Shown: positions 53,082-63,857, numbered from the stretch's first letter. The stretch is DNA of 64,000 bases from Nocardiopsis sp. CNT312 (GCF_000515115.1 NZ_AZXF01000013.1:131417-195416), one strand, 5' to 3'. Program-made: numbers and translations. The notes: a model not told the origin generated them from the sequence alone.

Positions 53082-54638
53082 CTACTTCGGCAGGGCGATC
53101 CCGAAGGCGTCCTCCCCGGATCCCTCTTCGAGTTCCAGGTCGGCCTGGGCATAGGCCGTCGCGGAGATCAGCGAGCCGCGTTCCACCTCCAGGAGGGTCA
53201 CCGTCCCGTGGCTGTTGCCCGGAGCTCCGATGAGGGGCTCTTCGACCCCGTCGCCGTCCATATCCAGAACACCGACGGTCCAACCGAAGTGATCGGCCTC
53301 GTAGACGGTTCCCGGGACACCTGCAACGGATTGATCGATCCAGAGCGAGTCGGTCGCCGCGAGTCCGCCCTGGATGTTGCCGAAGAGGATCGTGGCGGCT
53401 CCTGCCCCGGGGTGACCCGAGAGGGCTTCACTGCGCACACCGATCACCAGGTCGTCGATTCCGTCGCCGTCGACGTCGCCCGCGGCCAGGTCGGCGGCGA
53501 AGTAGTCCTCCGTCTCGGGTCCTCCGCCGATTCCAGGAGTGTCCTGGTCGAAGAGTTCGACGTTGTCGTGGGAGAGGCCGTCGGAGCCCGCGTAGAAGAC
53601 CGCCAGCCTTCCTGCGGCACCGTCCTCACCGACCTTTTGGTCGGAGACGCCGACCGCGACGTCGAGGTAGGGATCGGCGTTGAAGTTGCCGATGGCCAGG
53701 GCGCTTCCGGAGAACTCGCTGATGCCGTCGACGTGGGCGGAGTCGATGTAGTCCCCGCTGGACGGAGCGTCGGTGAAGGGACCGAACATCACATGGATTG
53801 AACCCCGATCCGAACCGCTGGGGATCTGTTCGCCGATGGTCGCCGACACCAGGTCGTCGTTGCCGTCGCCGTTGATGTCGCCGATGGCGAGCTGTTCGGC
53901 GAAACGGTCCTGGGATTCCGGGCCACCGGGAACGTTGTCCGTCGACTGGTCGAGCCAGATGGTGGATGCCATGTCGAGCCCGGATCCGGAGCCGAACACC
54001 ACACGTGCCGTGCCCGCGTTCGGTTTGCTGTTGGCCGAGTCGAGAGGCTGGCCGATGGCGAGGTCGTCGTAGCCGTCGCCGTTCAGGTCACCGGTGGCCA
54101 GGGAGTAGCCGAAGATCTCGTCCTTGACCACGTCACCGGGGATCCCCGAGCTGCCCTCGTGGATGGACTGGCTGCGGTCGTTGATCAGGCCTGAGCTGCT
54201 TCCGTACTGGATGGTGACGTAGCCGGCCCCCTCGGTGCTGCCTACGGCTTCGAAGGGGGCGCTCACCACCAGGTCCGCGTACCCGTCGGCGTCGAAGTCC
54301 CCACTGGCCAGTACCTGCCCGAAACTGTCACCGGCTTCAGGGGCTCCGGAAACGTCGGCTGAGTCCTGCTTGAGGAGGTAACTGCTTCCGATCAGCCCCG
54401 AGATGCTGCCGGTGGCCACGGCCACCGATCCGGCATCGGAATGGCCGTTGAGGGTGTCTCCCGGCAGGCCGACGGCCAGGTCCGCGAAACCGTCGCCGTT
54501 GAAGTCGTAGGCGTCGGCGCGAGGGTCGCTGACGCTGGAGACGAGGGCGTAGGTGCCCGTGCCGCCCAGAACCAACAGCACTACCGCGGCTGCGAACCAC
54601 TTCTGGGATGTGGGCAGCTCAGAGCCCTGGCGCTTCAT
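53082..54638 (-). CDS. Secreted/anchored FG-GAP (integrin-like propeller) protein
   Basis: This 518-residue protein has an N-terminal hydrophobic segment (WFAAAVVLLVLGGTGTYALVSS) and six to seven FG-GAP repeats, each starting F-x-D/N-G-D-G-x-x-D-LAVG: for example DFNGDGFADLAVG, DFDADGYADLVVS, DLNGDGYDDLAIG, DINGDGNDDLVSA, DVDGDGIDDLVIG, DMDGDGVEEPLIG. The D-x-D-x-D-G loops bind calcium. Extracellular FG-GAP propellers mediate binding or display enzymes. It is divergent from the RHS gene, which is also secreted, and they share an AT-rich promoter region. Confidence 0.9.
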   Translation of the reverse strand: MKRQGSELPTSQKWFAAAVVLLVLGGTGTYALVSSVSDPRADAYDFNGDGFADLAVGLPGDTLNGHSDAGSVAVATGSISGLIGSSYLLKQDSADVSGAPEAGDSFGQVLASGDFDADGYADLVVSAPFEAVGSTEGAGYVTIQYGSSSGLINDRSQSIHEGSSGIPGDVVKDEIFGYSLATGDLNGDGYDDLAIGQPLDSANSKPNAGTARVVFGSGSGLDMASTIWLDQSTDNVPGGPESQDRFAEQLAIGDINGDGNDDLVSATIGEQIPSGSDRGSIHVMFGPFTDAPSSGDYIDSAHVDGISEFSGSALAIGNFNADPYLDVAVGVSDQKVGEDGAAGRLAVFYAGSDGLSHDNVELFDQDTPGIGGGPETEDYFAADLAAGDVDGDGIDDLVIGVRSEALSGHPGAGAATILFGNIQGGLAATDSLWIDQSVAGVPGTVYEADHFGWTVGVLDMDGDGVEEPLIGAPGNSHGTVTLLEVERGSLISATAYAQADLELEEGSGEDAFGIALPK

Positions 54639-54869
54639 CGGTCCCCTTCAGCCGAAACGGGTGGACGGCGGAACCTTAACCCTCTTGAGTCTCGCTATTA
54701 TCACAAAGTTTGCTCGGAATTTTTCTAATTCATTACTTTTCACCTGTTATTAAACCTTAACTCTACTTAAGTTCATTTTGTTCTATGGTGTCCGGGTTCT
54801 GTCGGGTCGGCCTCACGCTCGCTTCACGAGGCCGTTCCGTTGCTGTTGGCCTGCGGATAAAGGAGCCTC
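54639..54869. other. AT-rich divergent promoter region (FG-GAP / RHS)
   Basis: A stretch of about 100 bases (54685-54785) is strikingly AT-rich compared with all surroundings, holding runs of T and A. It must contain promoters for the FG-GAP gene and the RHS gene. AAAGGAG at 54859-54865 is the Shine-Dalgarno of the RHS GTG. AT-rich islands in such genomes often mark horizontally acquired or silenced DNA, or strong promoters. Confidence 0.5.
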
Positions 54870-57800
54870 GTGCACGCGTCGCACCGTGGCGGAATCTTGG
54901 ACAAACGGATCTGGACGTCGTGGACGGCCGGTGCCGTGGCTCTCTCCTTGATGCTCAGTTCGCTGCCCCAGCCTGCCCTGGCCCAGGAGCCGACGGCTCC
55001 GGTCCTGCCGGTGGAGACCCCCGAAGGACCCGAACAACAGGGCGGGACCGCGGCCGGCCGCGAACACGAGGTTCCCGCCGAGCGGACCGACGCCACCGGG
55101 GACAACAGCATCGATGTCGGCGACCTCCCGGTCGACGGCGAAGCCCTCCCCCTGGACGACGGCGCTGCACCCTTCACGCCGGTCGAGCCCGACTTCGATC
55201 CCCAGGAACTCGCTCCGCAGGACGACACCACAGAACAGGCCCAGAGCAGCGGATTCGACCCCGACGCCAGTGTCGAGCTGACCGACCGGCGCACCCGCTG
55301 GACCAAGGAGTTCGAGAACCCCGACGGCACCACGACCACACAGGTCTACACCGACCCGGTCCACTTCCAGGACAGCGACGGCACCTGGCACGAGATCGAC
55401 ACGACCCTGGTCCCCGACACCGAAGCCGCAGCCGCACGCTCCCTGGACGGCGACGGCGCGGACCGCGTGGCCATGGCCGCAGAGGAGGACCGCCTCACCC
55501 TCTCCACCAACGCCGAGGACACCGAACTGGCCTCCCTCGACGTCGGTGAGGACGGTGAGCACCGGGTGGCCTTCGGCCTCGACGGCGCCTCCTCAGCGGC
55601 GGGAAGCGTGCGAGGCGACACGGTCCACTACGAGAACGTGCGCCCCGACGCCGACCTGGAGCTTCAGGCCACCCCCGGGATGGTCAAGGAGACCATCGTC
55701 CTGAACTCCCCCGACGCGCCCCGGGAGTGGACCTTCCCCCTCCAGCTCGACGGCCTGACCCCCGAACTGGACAACCAGGGCGCCGTCCTGCTCAAGGACG
55801 CCGACAGCGAACCCCAGGCGGTCATCCCCACCGGCTGGATGGAGGACTCCTCCCACGACCCGGACACGGGTGGCCCCGCCCTCTCCGGTGACGTCCACTA
55901 CCGGCTGGACCACACCGACGGCCAGTGGTCCCTCACCGTCACGCTCAACGACGCCTGGCTCGATGACCCCGACCGCGCCTACCCCGTCCGGGTCGACCCG
56001 AGCGTGGCCGACGTCGACACCGACGGCGACGCCTACGTCCAGGACGACTGGCCCACCACCAACTACAGCGGCGACGACGAACTCAAGGTCGGCAGCTACA
56101 ACGGCGGCGCCAGCAGGGCCATGAGCTACCTGCGCTTCAACGACGTCGTCAGCGAACTGGACAACCGCTACATCCTCAACGCCGACCTGGTGCTGTTCAA
56201 CCACTGGTCGTCCTACTGCACCCCGCGCGAGGTCCGCGTCCACCAGGTCACCGAATCCTGGTCGGCGACCACCGTCACCTGGGACAACCGCCCCTCGGTC
56301 GACTCCGCCCTGGCCACGGACTCCTTCGCCCACGGAGAGACCTGCGGCGGCTCGGCGTGGGAGACCCTCGACCTGGGCAAGAACGGCGTCGACCTGGTCC
56401 AGGGCTGGGTCGACGGATCCGTGTCCAACCACGGCCTGTCCATCCGGGCCGACTTCGACTCCAGCCACACCTGGAAGCGCTTCGGCAGCCGCCAGTCCGC
56501 CAACCCGCCCTACCTGGCCATCACCCACAGTTCCTGGGGCGCCTCCTACGACGTCGACTCCCTGACCGCACCGGTGACCGGAGGCCAGGGCGGCGAGGTC
56601 ACCGTCACCGTCACCAACCTCGGCGACATGGACTGGGAGCCCCAGGGCTGGAGTGAGTTCCGGCTGGGTACCCGTGTCCGCGACACCGACACCGGTGACC
56701 TGCTGGACGCCGTCGCCTTCACCCGCCTGAACGAGCGCATCACCCCCGGCGACTCGGCCACCCTCAACGCCCGTATCCCCTCACTGCCGCCGGGCGAGTA
56801 CCTGCTCAACTTCGACATGCAGCGGCTGCGGGACCAGGCATGGTTCTCCGAGCAGAGCGTGCCGGTCTCCACCGTCAGCGTCGCCTCCCAGGACGTGGGG
56901 CCGCGCATCAACGACGTCTACCCCCGCCCAGGAGGGCAGGTCGGCAGCCTCACCCCCACCCTCTTCGCCGCCGGCGAGACCATCGACCACTGGCCGACCG
57001 ACGCCGCCGTGGAGTACTGGTTCGAGGCCTGCGCCGACACGGGTGAAGAGCCCACCGACTGCGTCGACTCCGGCTGGCAGGACACCCGTACCTGGAGTGT
57101 GCCCGAGGACACCCTGACCTGGGGCGAGCAGTTCCAGTGGCGGGTCCGGACCCGTGAAGGGGACCAGACCAGCCCCGCCAGTCCGTACTACCCCGTGGTC
57201 ACCGCCGTCGAGCAGCCCGCCATCACCCACCACCTGGGCGGGGTCGGCCTCAGCGGTGCGGGGCGCGACGTCGACCCCCTCGTGGGCAACTACACCACCA
57301 CCGACACCGACGCCCACGTCTCCGCTGCCGGACCTGCCCTGTCGGTGCTCCGCACCTACAACAGCCGCGACCCGCGCACCGACACCATCTTCGGCTCCGG
57401 TTGGAGCACCCGCTTCGACATGCGGGTCGAACCCGACGGCGACGGCACCGGCAACGTCGTGGTCACCTACCCCAACGGCCAGCAGGTCCGCTTCGGACAC
57501 AACCCCGACGGCACCTACGCACCGCCCTTCGGCAGCTTCGCCACCCTGACCTCCACCGCCCAGAGCGGATGGCGCCTCAGCGACAAGAACCAGACCGCCT
57601 ACCTCTTCGACTCCGACGGCCGCATCACCGAGGTCACCGACTTCCGCGGCCGCACCCAGACCTTCGACTACGCCGCCGACGGCACGCTGGACAGCGCCAC
57701 CAGCCCCGGCGGACGCAGCCTGCACTTCACCTGGACCGGCGGCCGCGTCAGCACCGTCACCACCGACGCCCCCGAATCCGGGGAGCAGCCGCTGGAGTGG

Positions 57801-60800
57801 ACCTACACCTACGACGGCGACCGCCTCACCCAGGTGTGCGGCCCCGAGGACGCCGACGGCGCCTGCACCGCCTACAGCTACACCGACGGCTCCCACTACC
57901 GCACCGTCGTCCGCGACGCAGGCCCCGTGGCCTACTGGCGCCTGGGCGAGGACGAAGGCGCCGGAGAGGCCGACAGCGACCTGCTGCTGGACGGCGACCG
58001 CCACACCGGCACCTACCGTGACGTCCAGCTCGGCACCACCGGCGTCCTCCAGGGCACCCCCGAGAGCGCGGCGACCTTCAACGGGACCTCCTCCCGCGTG
58101 CAACTGCCGGACTGGCTGGTCACCGACACCCCCTACCTGACGATCGAACTGTGGTTCCGCACCACCGGGGACGGGGTGCTCTTCAGCTACCAGAACCACA
58201 CCCTGGAGGAGGCGGCCTCCGGCTCCCACACCCCCGCGCTCTACGTGGGCACGGACGGCAAGCTCCGCGGCGAGTTCTGGAACGGAGCCTCCTCCCCCCT
58301 CACCTCCAGCGGCGCGGTCGACGACGGGCAGTGGCACCACGCCGCGCTGACCGCCTCCGGCGACACCCAGTCCCTCTACCTGGACGGTGTCGCCGTCGGC
58401 ACCATGAACGGCCAGATCACCCAGAACGACCAGCGCTACGTCTACGTCGGCGCGGGCTACTGGAAGGACTGGCCCGCCACCACCGGCGAGGTGTCCCACT
58501 TCTCCGGCGACATCGACGAGGTCGCCGTCTACGGCCGCCCCCTGGGCGCCGGGACCATCGCCGAACACCACGCCGCGGCCACCCTCTCCCAGAAGCTGAC
58601 CGAGATCACCCTTCCCAGCGGCCGCACCCGGGTGCAGTTGACCCATGACGCCGTGCACGACCGCGTCAGCACCTACACCGACTCCCACGGCGCCACCTAC
58701 CAGGTCTCCGACCACACCCTCACCGGTACCCCGGCGACCCCTGAGAGCGACGACGAGGAAGCGGTCCCCGAAGACCTCACGGTCACCGTGACCGTCACCG
58801 ACCCCGACGACCGCGACTCCAGCTACACCTACGACCCCCTCAACGGCCACCGCCTGCTCTCCCAGACGGACACCTCGGGCAACACCGGCCGCTTCTCCTA
58901 CGACACCGGCGGCTTCCTCGCCGCCACCACCGCCCCAGACGGCACCGTCACCCGCACCGGGCGCGACGAGCGCGGCAACAAGGTCTCCCAGACCACCTGC
59001 CGCGACTCCGACGACGAGGACTCCTGCTCCACCGGCTACTACGACTACTTCCTCAACACCGACGACCCGCTGGACCCGCGCAACGACCAACTCACCGCCC
59101 AGCGCGACGCCCGCTCCAGCGGCCCCGAAGACGACACCTACCTGACCGCCTACGGCTACAACGCCTTCGGCGACCGGGTCTCCACCACGTCCCCCGCCAC
59201 CAGCGCCTTCCCCGACGGCCGGGAGACCACCCAGACCTTCACCGACGGCACCGAAGCGGCCGTCGGCGGCGGCACGGTCCCCGCCGGGCTCATGGCCACC
59301 GCCACCGACGCCAAGGGCGGAGTGACCTCCTACGCCTACACCGCCGCCGGAGACCTGGCCCAGGTGGACGCCCTCAGCGGCCTGACCACCACCTACACCT
59401 ACGACGCCCTGGGGCGGCAGACCGCTGGCACCGTGGTCACCGACACCTTCCCCGGCGGCGCCACCACCACCCGCACCTACGACGGCGCCTCCCGCCTGGT
59501 GACCGAGACCGGACCGGAGGTGGCCAACGCGGTCACCGGCCAGACCCACCAGGGATCGGTCGCCTACACCTACGACGCCGACGGCCGGGTCCTCACCGAG
59601 ACCGCCACCGACCTCGACGGCGCCGACGCCCCCCGCACCACCACCCGCACCTACGACGACCACGGCCGACCGGCCTCGGTGACCGACGCCGAGGACCGCA
59701 CCGAGACCTACACCTACGACGCCTACGGCAACCAGGCCACCCGCACCACCGCCGACGGCCAGACCTTCCGCTACTCCTACACCCCCGGCGGGGACCTGGC
59801 CGAGACCGTCCTGACCGACTACACCGGCCACCCCGACGACCCGCAGGATCCCGCCGACCTCGTCCTGGACTCCTACGCCTACGACAGCGTGGGCCGCCTG
59901 GCCGAGCACACCGACGCGATGGGCCGCACCACCGCCTACACCTACTACGACGACGGCCTCACCGCACAGGAGACCCGGGTCGGCTTCCGCGAGAGCGACG
60001 GCTCCACCCGCGACATCGTCCTGGCCTCCTACGACTACGACGCGGCGGGCCACCTCGTCAGCCAGAGCACCGGCAACGGCACCCTCACCACCACCCGCCA
60101 GGTCAACGCCGCCGGGCTGGTCACCACCACCGTCGCCGACCCCGGCGGCCTGGCCCGCACCACCGCCTACACCTACGACGCCACCGGCGCGGTCCTCACC
60201 GAGACCCGCAGCGGCGCGGGCGGGAGCCGCACCGAGAAGGTCACCTACCAGCGCGACGCCACCGGCACCTGGACCAGCCGCACCGTCGAGAACGGTGACG
60301 ACGACCTCACCACCACCCGCACCGTGGACCAGCGCGGCCTGGTGCTGTCCGAGACCACCCCGGCCGGGCACACCACCGACCACACCTACGACGTGCTGGG
60401 CAACCTCACCACCACCCGCAGCCCGGCGGTCACCGTCCAGGAGTGGGACACCGCCGACGTCACCGCCCGGCCCACCACGACCCTGGGCTACAACACCTTC
60501 GGCGACCTCACCCACGAGAAGGACGAGCGCGGCAACGCCACCCACACCGCCTACGACCTGTTGGGCCGCCCGGTCACCACGACCCTGGCCGACTACACCC
60601 CCCACGGTTCGACCACCGCGCTGACCCCGACCCTGACCACCGCCTACGACGCCGCCGGGCGCGTCGCCTCCGAGACCGGCGCCCGCGGCAACACCACCAC
60701 CTACGCCTACGACCAGCTCGGCAACACCGTCCGGATCACCCAGCCGCCCGCCGAAACGGGCGGGACCGCCCCGGTCACCACCCTCACCCACGACCTGCTG

Positions 60801-62735
60801 GGCGAACAGCTCTCGGCCACCGGCCCGACGGGTGCCCGCACCGAGGCCACCTACGACGACCTGGGCCGCCAGGTCACCCAGACCCGGATCGAACGCCACC
60901 CGACCCCGGCGGCGCACACCACCACCTACGCCTACGACGACGCCGGGAACCTCACCTCCACCACCACGCCCTCCGGCGTCACCGCCTCCACCACCCACAA
61001 CCCCCTCGGCCAGCCCGTGGCCAGCACGGATGCCGCCGGACAGACCACGACCTACGGCTACGGCCCCACCGGTCTGACCACCTCCGCCACCGATCCGGCC
61101 GGAGCCACCGCACGCACCGTCCACGACCTGGCCGGTCGGCCCACGACCACCACCGTCGAGGACGATTCCGGCACGGTCCTGGCCACGACCAGCACCGACT
61201 ACGACGACGACTCGCGTCCCGTGGCCACCACCGACGCCCTGGGCCACACCACCACCACCGGCTACGACCCCATCGGGCGGATCACCACCCTCACCGAACC
61301 CGTCGACGAGACCACCTCGATCACCACCACGTTCGGCTACGACGCGGCGGGCAACCGCACCCGCCTCACCGACGGGCGCGGCAACACCACCTGGTACACC
61401 TTCACCCCCCACGACCTGCTCGAATCGGTGATCGAACCGGCCACCACCGCACACCCCGCGCTGGCCGACCGCACCTGGACCACCGTCTACGACGCGGCGG
61501 GCAACCCGGTGGCCGAACACCAGCCCGGCGGCGTGGTCCAAAGCACCACCTACGACGCGCTGGGCCGCATCACCGAGGTCTCCGGAACGGGCGCCGAGGC
61601 CACCACGCGGACCGACGCCTTCGGCTACGACCTGGCCGGACGGCCCACCACCGTGGGCGGCAGCACCTACACCTACAACGACCGCGGCCAACTGCTCACC
61701 TCCGCGGGGGAGTCGGGGACCGCCTCCTTCGCCTACGACGCCGACGGCCGCCTCACCCAGCGCACCGACGCTGCGGGAACGACCAGCTTCGGCTACGACG
61801 GCGCGGGGCGCCTGTCCACCGCCGCCGAACCGCTGACCGGCACCACCCACAGCTACACCTACGACACCGGCACCGGACGCCTGGAGGCCGTCGCCTACGG
61901 CAGCGCTGGTGTGGAGCGCTCCTTCGACTACGACGCCCAGGGGCGTCTGGTCAGCGACTCCACCCTCGCGCCGGGTCCGGTCCCGACGGTGTCGGTGTCC
62001 TACGCCTACGACGACGCCGGGCGTCTGACCGGCAAGACCACAGCGGGTACGGCCGGGGCGGGCGAGCACGCCTACACCTACGACCACGCGGGCCGGCTGA
62101 CCTCCTGGACCGCTCCGGACGAGACGGTCACCGACTACACCTGGGACGCTGCGGGCAACCGCACCTCGGCCGGCGGGGAGAGCGCGACCTACGACGAGCG
62201 CAACCGGCTGATCAGCGCGGCGGGGACCGACTACTCCTGGACCGCGCGCGGGACGCTGGCCCAGACCGTCGATGAGGAGGCCACGACCACGGCGTTCACC
62301 CACGACGCGCGTGGGCGGATGATCAGCGACGGCGGGGTCACCTACGTCTACGACGCGCTGAACCGCCTGATCGACCGGGGCGGCCAGAGCCTGGCCTACG
62401 CGGGCAAGGAGAACGACGCGGTCGCCATCGGCGGGGAGCTGATCGCCCGCGGCCTGGACGGCCGGCCGCTGGCCACGGCCCCCGCGGGCGGTGGCGGTGG
62501 TGTGGTCACCGTCAGCGACATGCACGGTGACGTGATCGCCGGGGTGGACCCGGTGGCCGGGACCGTGACCGGCTCGCGCACCTACACGCCGTTCGGTGAG
62601 GTGGCCGACGAGGCGGGGACGACGGGGTCGCTGGGCTTCCAGGGGGAGTACACCGACCCGGAGACCGGCCGGGTGAACATGCACGCCCGCTGGTACGACC
62701 CGGCCAGTGGTCAGGGCTGTTTCAAAGTCGGGTGA
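54870..62735 (+). CDS. Giant secreted RHS/YD-repeat protein, 3' end cut by an insertion sequence
   Basis: This is a 2621-residue protein. A signal peptide (to AQ at about 38) is followed by a polar linker, a DNRLRE/carbohydrate-binding-like region (about 370-540), an Ig-like strand region (about 560-650), a LamG-like domain (about 1015-1230; VAYWRLGEDEGAGE ... IDEVAVYG) and many YD repeats (Y-D-x-x-G-R/N) from about 790 to 1000 and 1240 to 2560. It ends in the RHS core GFQGEYTDPETGRVNMHARWYDPASGQ. In intact relatives the core is followed by a variable C-terminal toxin. Host sequence stops at 62711; the last seven residues and the stop come from the IS. Confidence 0.93.
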   Translation: MHASHRGGILDKRIWTSWTAGAVALSLMLSSLPQPALAQEPTAPVLPVETPEGPEQQGGTAAGREHEVPAERTDATGDNSIDVGDLPVDGEALPLDDGAAPFTPVEPDFDPQELAPQDDTTEQAQSSGFDPDASVELTDRRTRWTKEFENPDGTTTTQVYTDPVHFQDSDGTWHEIDTTLVPDTEAAAARSLDGDGADRVAMAAEEDRLTLSTNAEDTELASLDVGEDGEHRVAFGLDGASSAAGSVRGDTVHYENVRPDADLELQATPGMVKETIVLNSPDAPREWTFPLQLDGLTPELDNQGAVLLKDADSEPQAVIPTGWMEDSSHDPDTGGPALSGDVHYRLDHTDGQWSLTVTLNDAWLDDPDRAYPVRVDPSVADVDTDGDAYVQDDWPTTNYSGDDELKVGSYNGGASRAMSYLRFNDVVSELDNRYILNADLVLFNHWSSYCTPREVRVHQVTESWSATTVTWDNRPSVDSALATDSFAHGETCGGSAWETLDLGKNGVDLVQGWVDGSVSNHGLSIRADFDSSHTWKRFGSRQSANPPYLAITHSSWGASYDVDSLTAPVTGGQGGEVTVTVTNLGDMDWEPQGWSEFRLGTRVRDTDTGDLLDAVAFTRLNERITPGDSATLNARIPSLPPGEYLLNFDMQRLRDQAWFSEQSVPVSTVSVASQDVGPRINDVYPRPGGQVGSLTPTLFAAGETIDHWPTDAAVEYWFEACADTGEEPTDCVDSGWQDTRTWSVPEDTLTWGEQFQWRVRTREGDQTSPASPYYPVVTAVEQPAITHHLGGVGLSGAGRDVDPLVGNYTTTDTDAHVSAAGPALSVLRTYNSRDPRTDTIFGSGWSTRFDMRVEPDGDGTGNVVVTYPNGQQVRFGHNPDGTYAPPFGSFATLTSTAQSGWRLSDKNQTAYLFDSDGRITEVTDFRGRTQTFDYAADGTLDSATSPGGRSLHFTWTGGRVSTVTTDAPESGEQPLEWTYTYDGDRLTQVCGPEDADGACTAYSYTDGSHYRTVVRDAGPVAYWRLGEDEGAGEADSDLLLDGDRHTGTYRDVQLGTTGVLQGTPESAATFNGTSSRVQLPDWLVTDTPYLTIELWFRTTGDGVLFSYQNHTLEEAASGSHTPALYVGTDGKLRGEFWNGASSPLTSSGAVDDGQWHHAALTASGDTQSLYLDGVAVGTMNGQITQNDQRYVYVGAGYWKDWPATTGEVSHFSGDIDEVAVYGRPLGAGTIAEHHAAATLSQKLTEITLPSGRTRVQLTHDAVHDRVSTYTDSHGATYQVSDHTLTGTPATPESDDEEAVPEDLTVTVTVTDPDDRDSSYTYDPLNGHRLLSQTDTSGNTGRFSYDTGGFLAATTAPDGTVTRTGRDERGNKVSQTTCRDSDDEDSCSTGYYDYFLNTDDPLDPRNDQLTAQRDARSSGPEDDTYLTAYGYNAFGDRVSTTSPATSAFPDGRETTQTFTDGTEAAVGGGTVPAGLMATATDAKGGVTSYAYTAAGDLAQVDALSGLTTTYTYDALGRQTAGTVVTDTFPGGATTTRTYDGASRLVTETGPEVANAVTGQTHQGSVAYTYDADGRVLTETATDLDGADAPRTTTRTYDDHGRPASVTDAEDRTETYTYDAYGNQATRTTADGQTFRYSYTPGGDLAETVLTDYTGHPDDPQDPADLVLDSYAYDSVGRLAEHTDAMGRTTAYTYYDDGLTAQETRVGFRESDGSTRDIVLASYDYDAAGHLVSQSTGNGTLTTTRQVNAAGLVTTTVADPGGLARTTAYTYDATGAVLTETRSGAGGSRTEKVTYQRDATGTWTSRTVENGDDDLTTTRTVDQRGLVLSETTPAGHTTDHTYDVLGNLTTTRSPAVTVQEWDTADVTARPTTTLGYNTFGDLTHEKDERGNATHTAYDLLGRPVTTTLADYTPHGSTTALTPTLTTAYDAAGRVASETGARGNTTTYAYDQLGNTVRITQPPAETGGTAPVTTLTHDLLGEQLSATGPTGARTEATYDDLGRQVTQTRIERHPTPAAHTTTYAYDDAGNLTSTTTPSGVTASTTHNPLGQPVASTDAAGQTTTYGYGPTGLTTSATDPAGATARTVHDLAGRPTTTTVEDDSGTVLATTSTDYDDDSRPVATTDALGHTTTTGYDPIGRITTLTEPVDETTSITTTFGYDAAGNRTRLTDGRGNTTWYTFTPHDLLESVIEPATTAHPALADRTWTTVYDAAGNPVAEHQPGGVVQSTTYDALGRITEVSGTGAEATTRTDAFGYDLAGRPTTVGGSTYTYNDRGQLLTSAGESGTASFAYDADGRLTQRTDAAGTTSFGYDGAGRLSTAAEPLTGTTHSYTYDTGTGRLEAVAYGSAGVERSFDYDAQGRLVSDSTLAPGPVPTVSVSYAYDDAGRLTGKTTAGTAGAGEHAYTYDHAGRLTSWTAPDETVTDYTWDAAGNRTSAGGESATYDERNRLISAAGTDYSWTARGTLAQTVDEEATTTAFTHDARGRMISDGGVTYVYDALNRLIDRGGQSLAYAGKENDAVAIGGELIARGLDGRPLATAPAGGGGGVVTVSDMHGDVIAGVDPVAGTVTGSRTYTPFGEVADEAGTTGSLGFQGEYTDPETGRVNMHARWYDPASGQGCFKVG
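62712..62735 (+). repeat. Left terminal inverted repeat of the IS
   Basis: Begins CAGGGCTGTTTCAAAGTCGG and matches the right repeat with only a few changes. It supplies the final codons and stop of the broken RHS gene. Confidence 0.85.
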
Positions 62736-62753
62736 GGTCGGGATCAGCGCTGG

Positions 62754-63857
62754 TCACGCGAGTCCGAGAAGGTCGAGCGGGCGACTGAAAGCCTCGTAGG
62801 ACACCCAACGCACCGCCTCGGGGATGCTCGTGTGCCCCAGCTCTGCCAGCAGCGGGATCACCAGGTTGCGCAGCATCGCCATGTTCTGCGGACCGTGCCC
62901 GGTCCGCACCCGCGAGGCGTCCTCGCCGAAGCTCACGTCCCGTACATGGTGTAGCGCCTCGATCCGCCAATGACCCCGCACCAGGCCCGCCAACCGGGCG
63001 GCGTCGGCCCGCTCGGCGGGCAGGCTCGTGATGACGTAGGCGTAGGTGCGCCGCACCCGCCCGGTGGCCGCCTCCTTGACCCACCGGTGCACCCGCAGCA
63101 CCTGCGCCGCGTGCGGGAACGCGATCCGGGGTGCGGTGAGCACCTTGACGGTGCGCCTCTCGACCCGCCCGTGTGCGCGATCGGTCTCGGTGGACAGGGC
63201 GGGCGCCTTCGCCCATGGAAGCGCTTTGACCTGTGCGAACAAGGTCGGCTGGTTGCCTTTGACGGTGAACACGTAGTGGGCCTTGCGCTCGCTGACCAGG
63301 TGCCGGGCGGTGTCGGTCTGGGTGTGCAGCGCGTCTGCGGAGACCACGCTGCCCTCGATGTCCAACCCGTCAAGGACGTCGGCGAGCGCGGGGATCTCGC
63401 TGGTCTTGTCCGCTACCCGGATCTGGGCGGCGACGTGCCCGGCGGGGGTCATCGCGGCCAGCAGGTGCACGGCCTGGGAACGGCGGGTGCGCGAGCCGCG
63501 CACGCTCTTGCCGTCAATGATGAGCACAGCCAGGTCGGCGGCGGTGGTCATGCGGGTCAGGGCGGCAGGATCCAGGCTGGTCAGCACCCGTCGGATGGTG
63601 GCCGTCGAGGGGGCGGTGCGCACTCCGAGTCCGGGGCAGGTGGTGCGGGCTCCCAGACGGGCCAGGGTGCGTGGGGGTGCGTTGGCCGCCCATTGGCCGA
63701 TCGCGGTCAGGGAGCGGGCTCCGGCCAGCACCGCGCACAGACAGACCAGGACGATACAGCCCAGGCGGTGGCGGCGGCCCCGCCGGTCGCGGGGATCGGC
63801 TTCTTCCTCGGCGGGCGCGGACAGGGCGGGGGAGGGCATGGCAGACTGGGGGTGCAA
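62754..63857 (-). CDS. ISAs1-family DDE transposase
   Basis: This 367-residue transposase has the ISAs1-type DDE core: LIIDGKSVRGS (first Asp), VVSADALHTQ (second Asp) and HWRIEALHHVRDVSFGEDASRVRTG (Glu with the characteristic YREK-like surroundings). The N-terminus (about 20-100) is a helical DNA-binding part with RHRLGCIVLVCLCAVLAGARS. TTG 63857 has AAGGA 5 bases upstream; ATG 63839 is possible. It is intact, so the element may be active. Confidence 0.92.
   Translation of the reverse strand: MHPQSAMPSPALSAPAEEEADPRDRRGRRHRLGCIVLVCLCAVLAGARSLTAIGQWAANAPPRTLARLGARTTCPGLGVRTAPSTATIRRVLTSLDPAALTRMTTAADLAVLIIDGKSVRGSRTRRSQAVHLLAAMTPAGHVAAQIRVADKTSEIPALADVLDGLDIEGSVVSADALHTQTDTARHLVSERKAHYVFTVKGNQPTLFAQVKALPWAKAPALSTETDRAHGRVERRTVKVLTAPRIAFPHAAQVLRVHRWVKEAATGRVRRTYAYVITSLPAERADAARLAGLVRGHWRIEALHHVRDVSFGEDASRVRTGHGPQNMAMLRNLVIPLLAELGHTSIPEAVRWVSYEAFSRPLDLLGLA

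Noticed and set aside
57230..62680. Periodic repeats that might suggest a CRISPR array or satellite DNA
   Set aside because: The period comes from YD motifs in a coding frame; units are irregular and encode protein. No constant repeat-spacer structure exists.
56781..62684. 1967-codon open frame antisense to the RHS gene
   Set aside because: It is a shadow of the YD repeats (Gly/Val-rich periodic sequence). The sense frame has a signal peptide, SD and clear domains.
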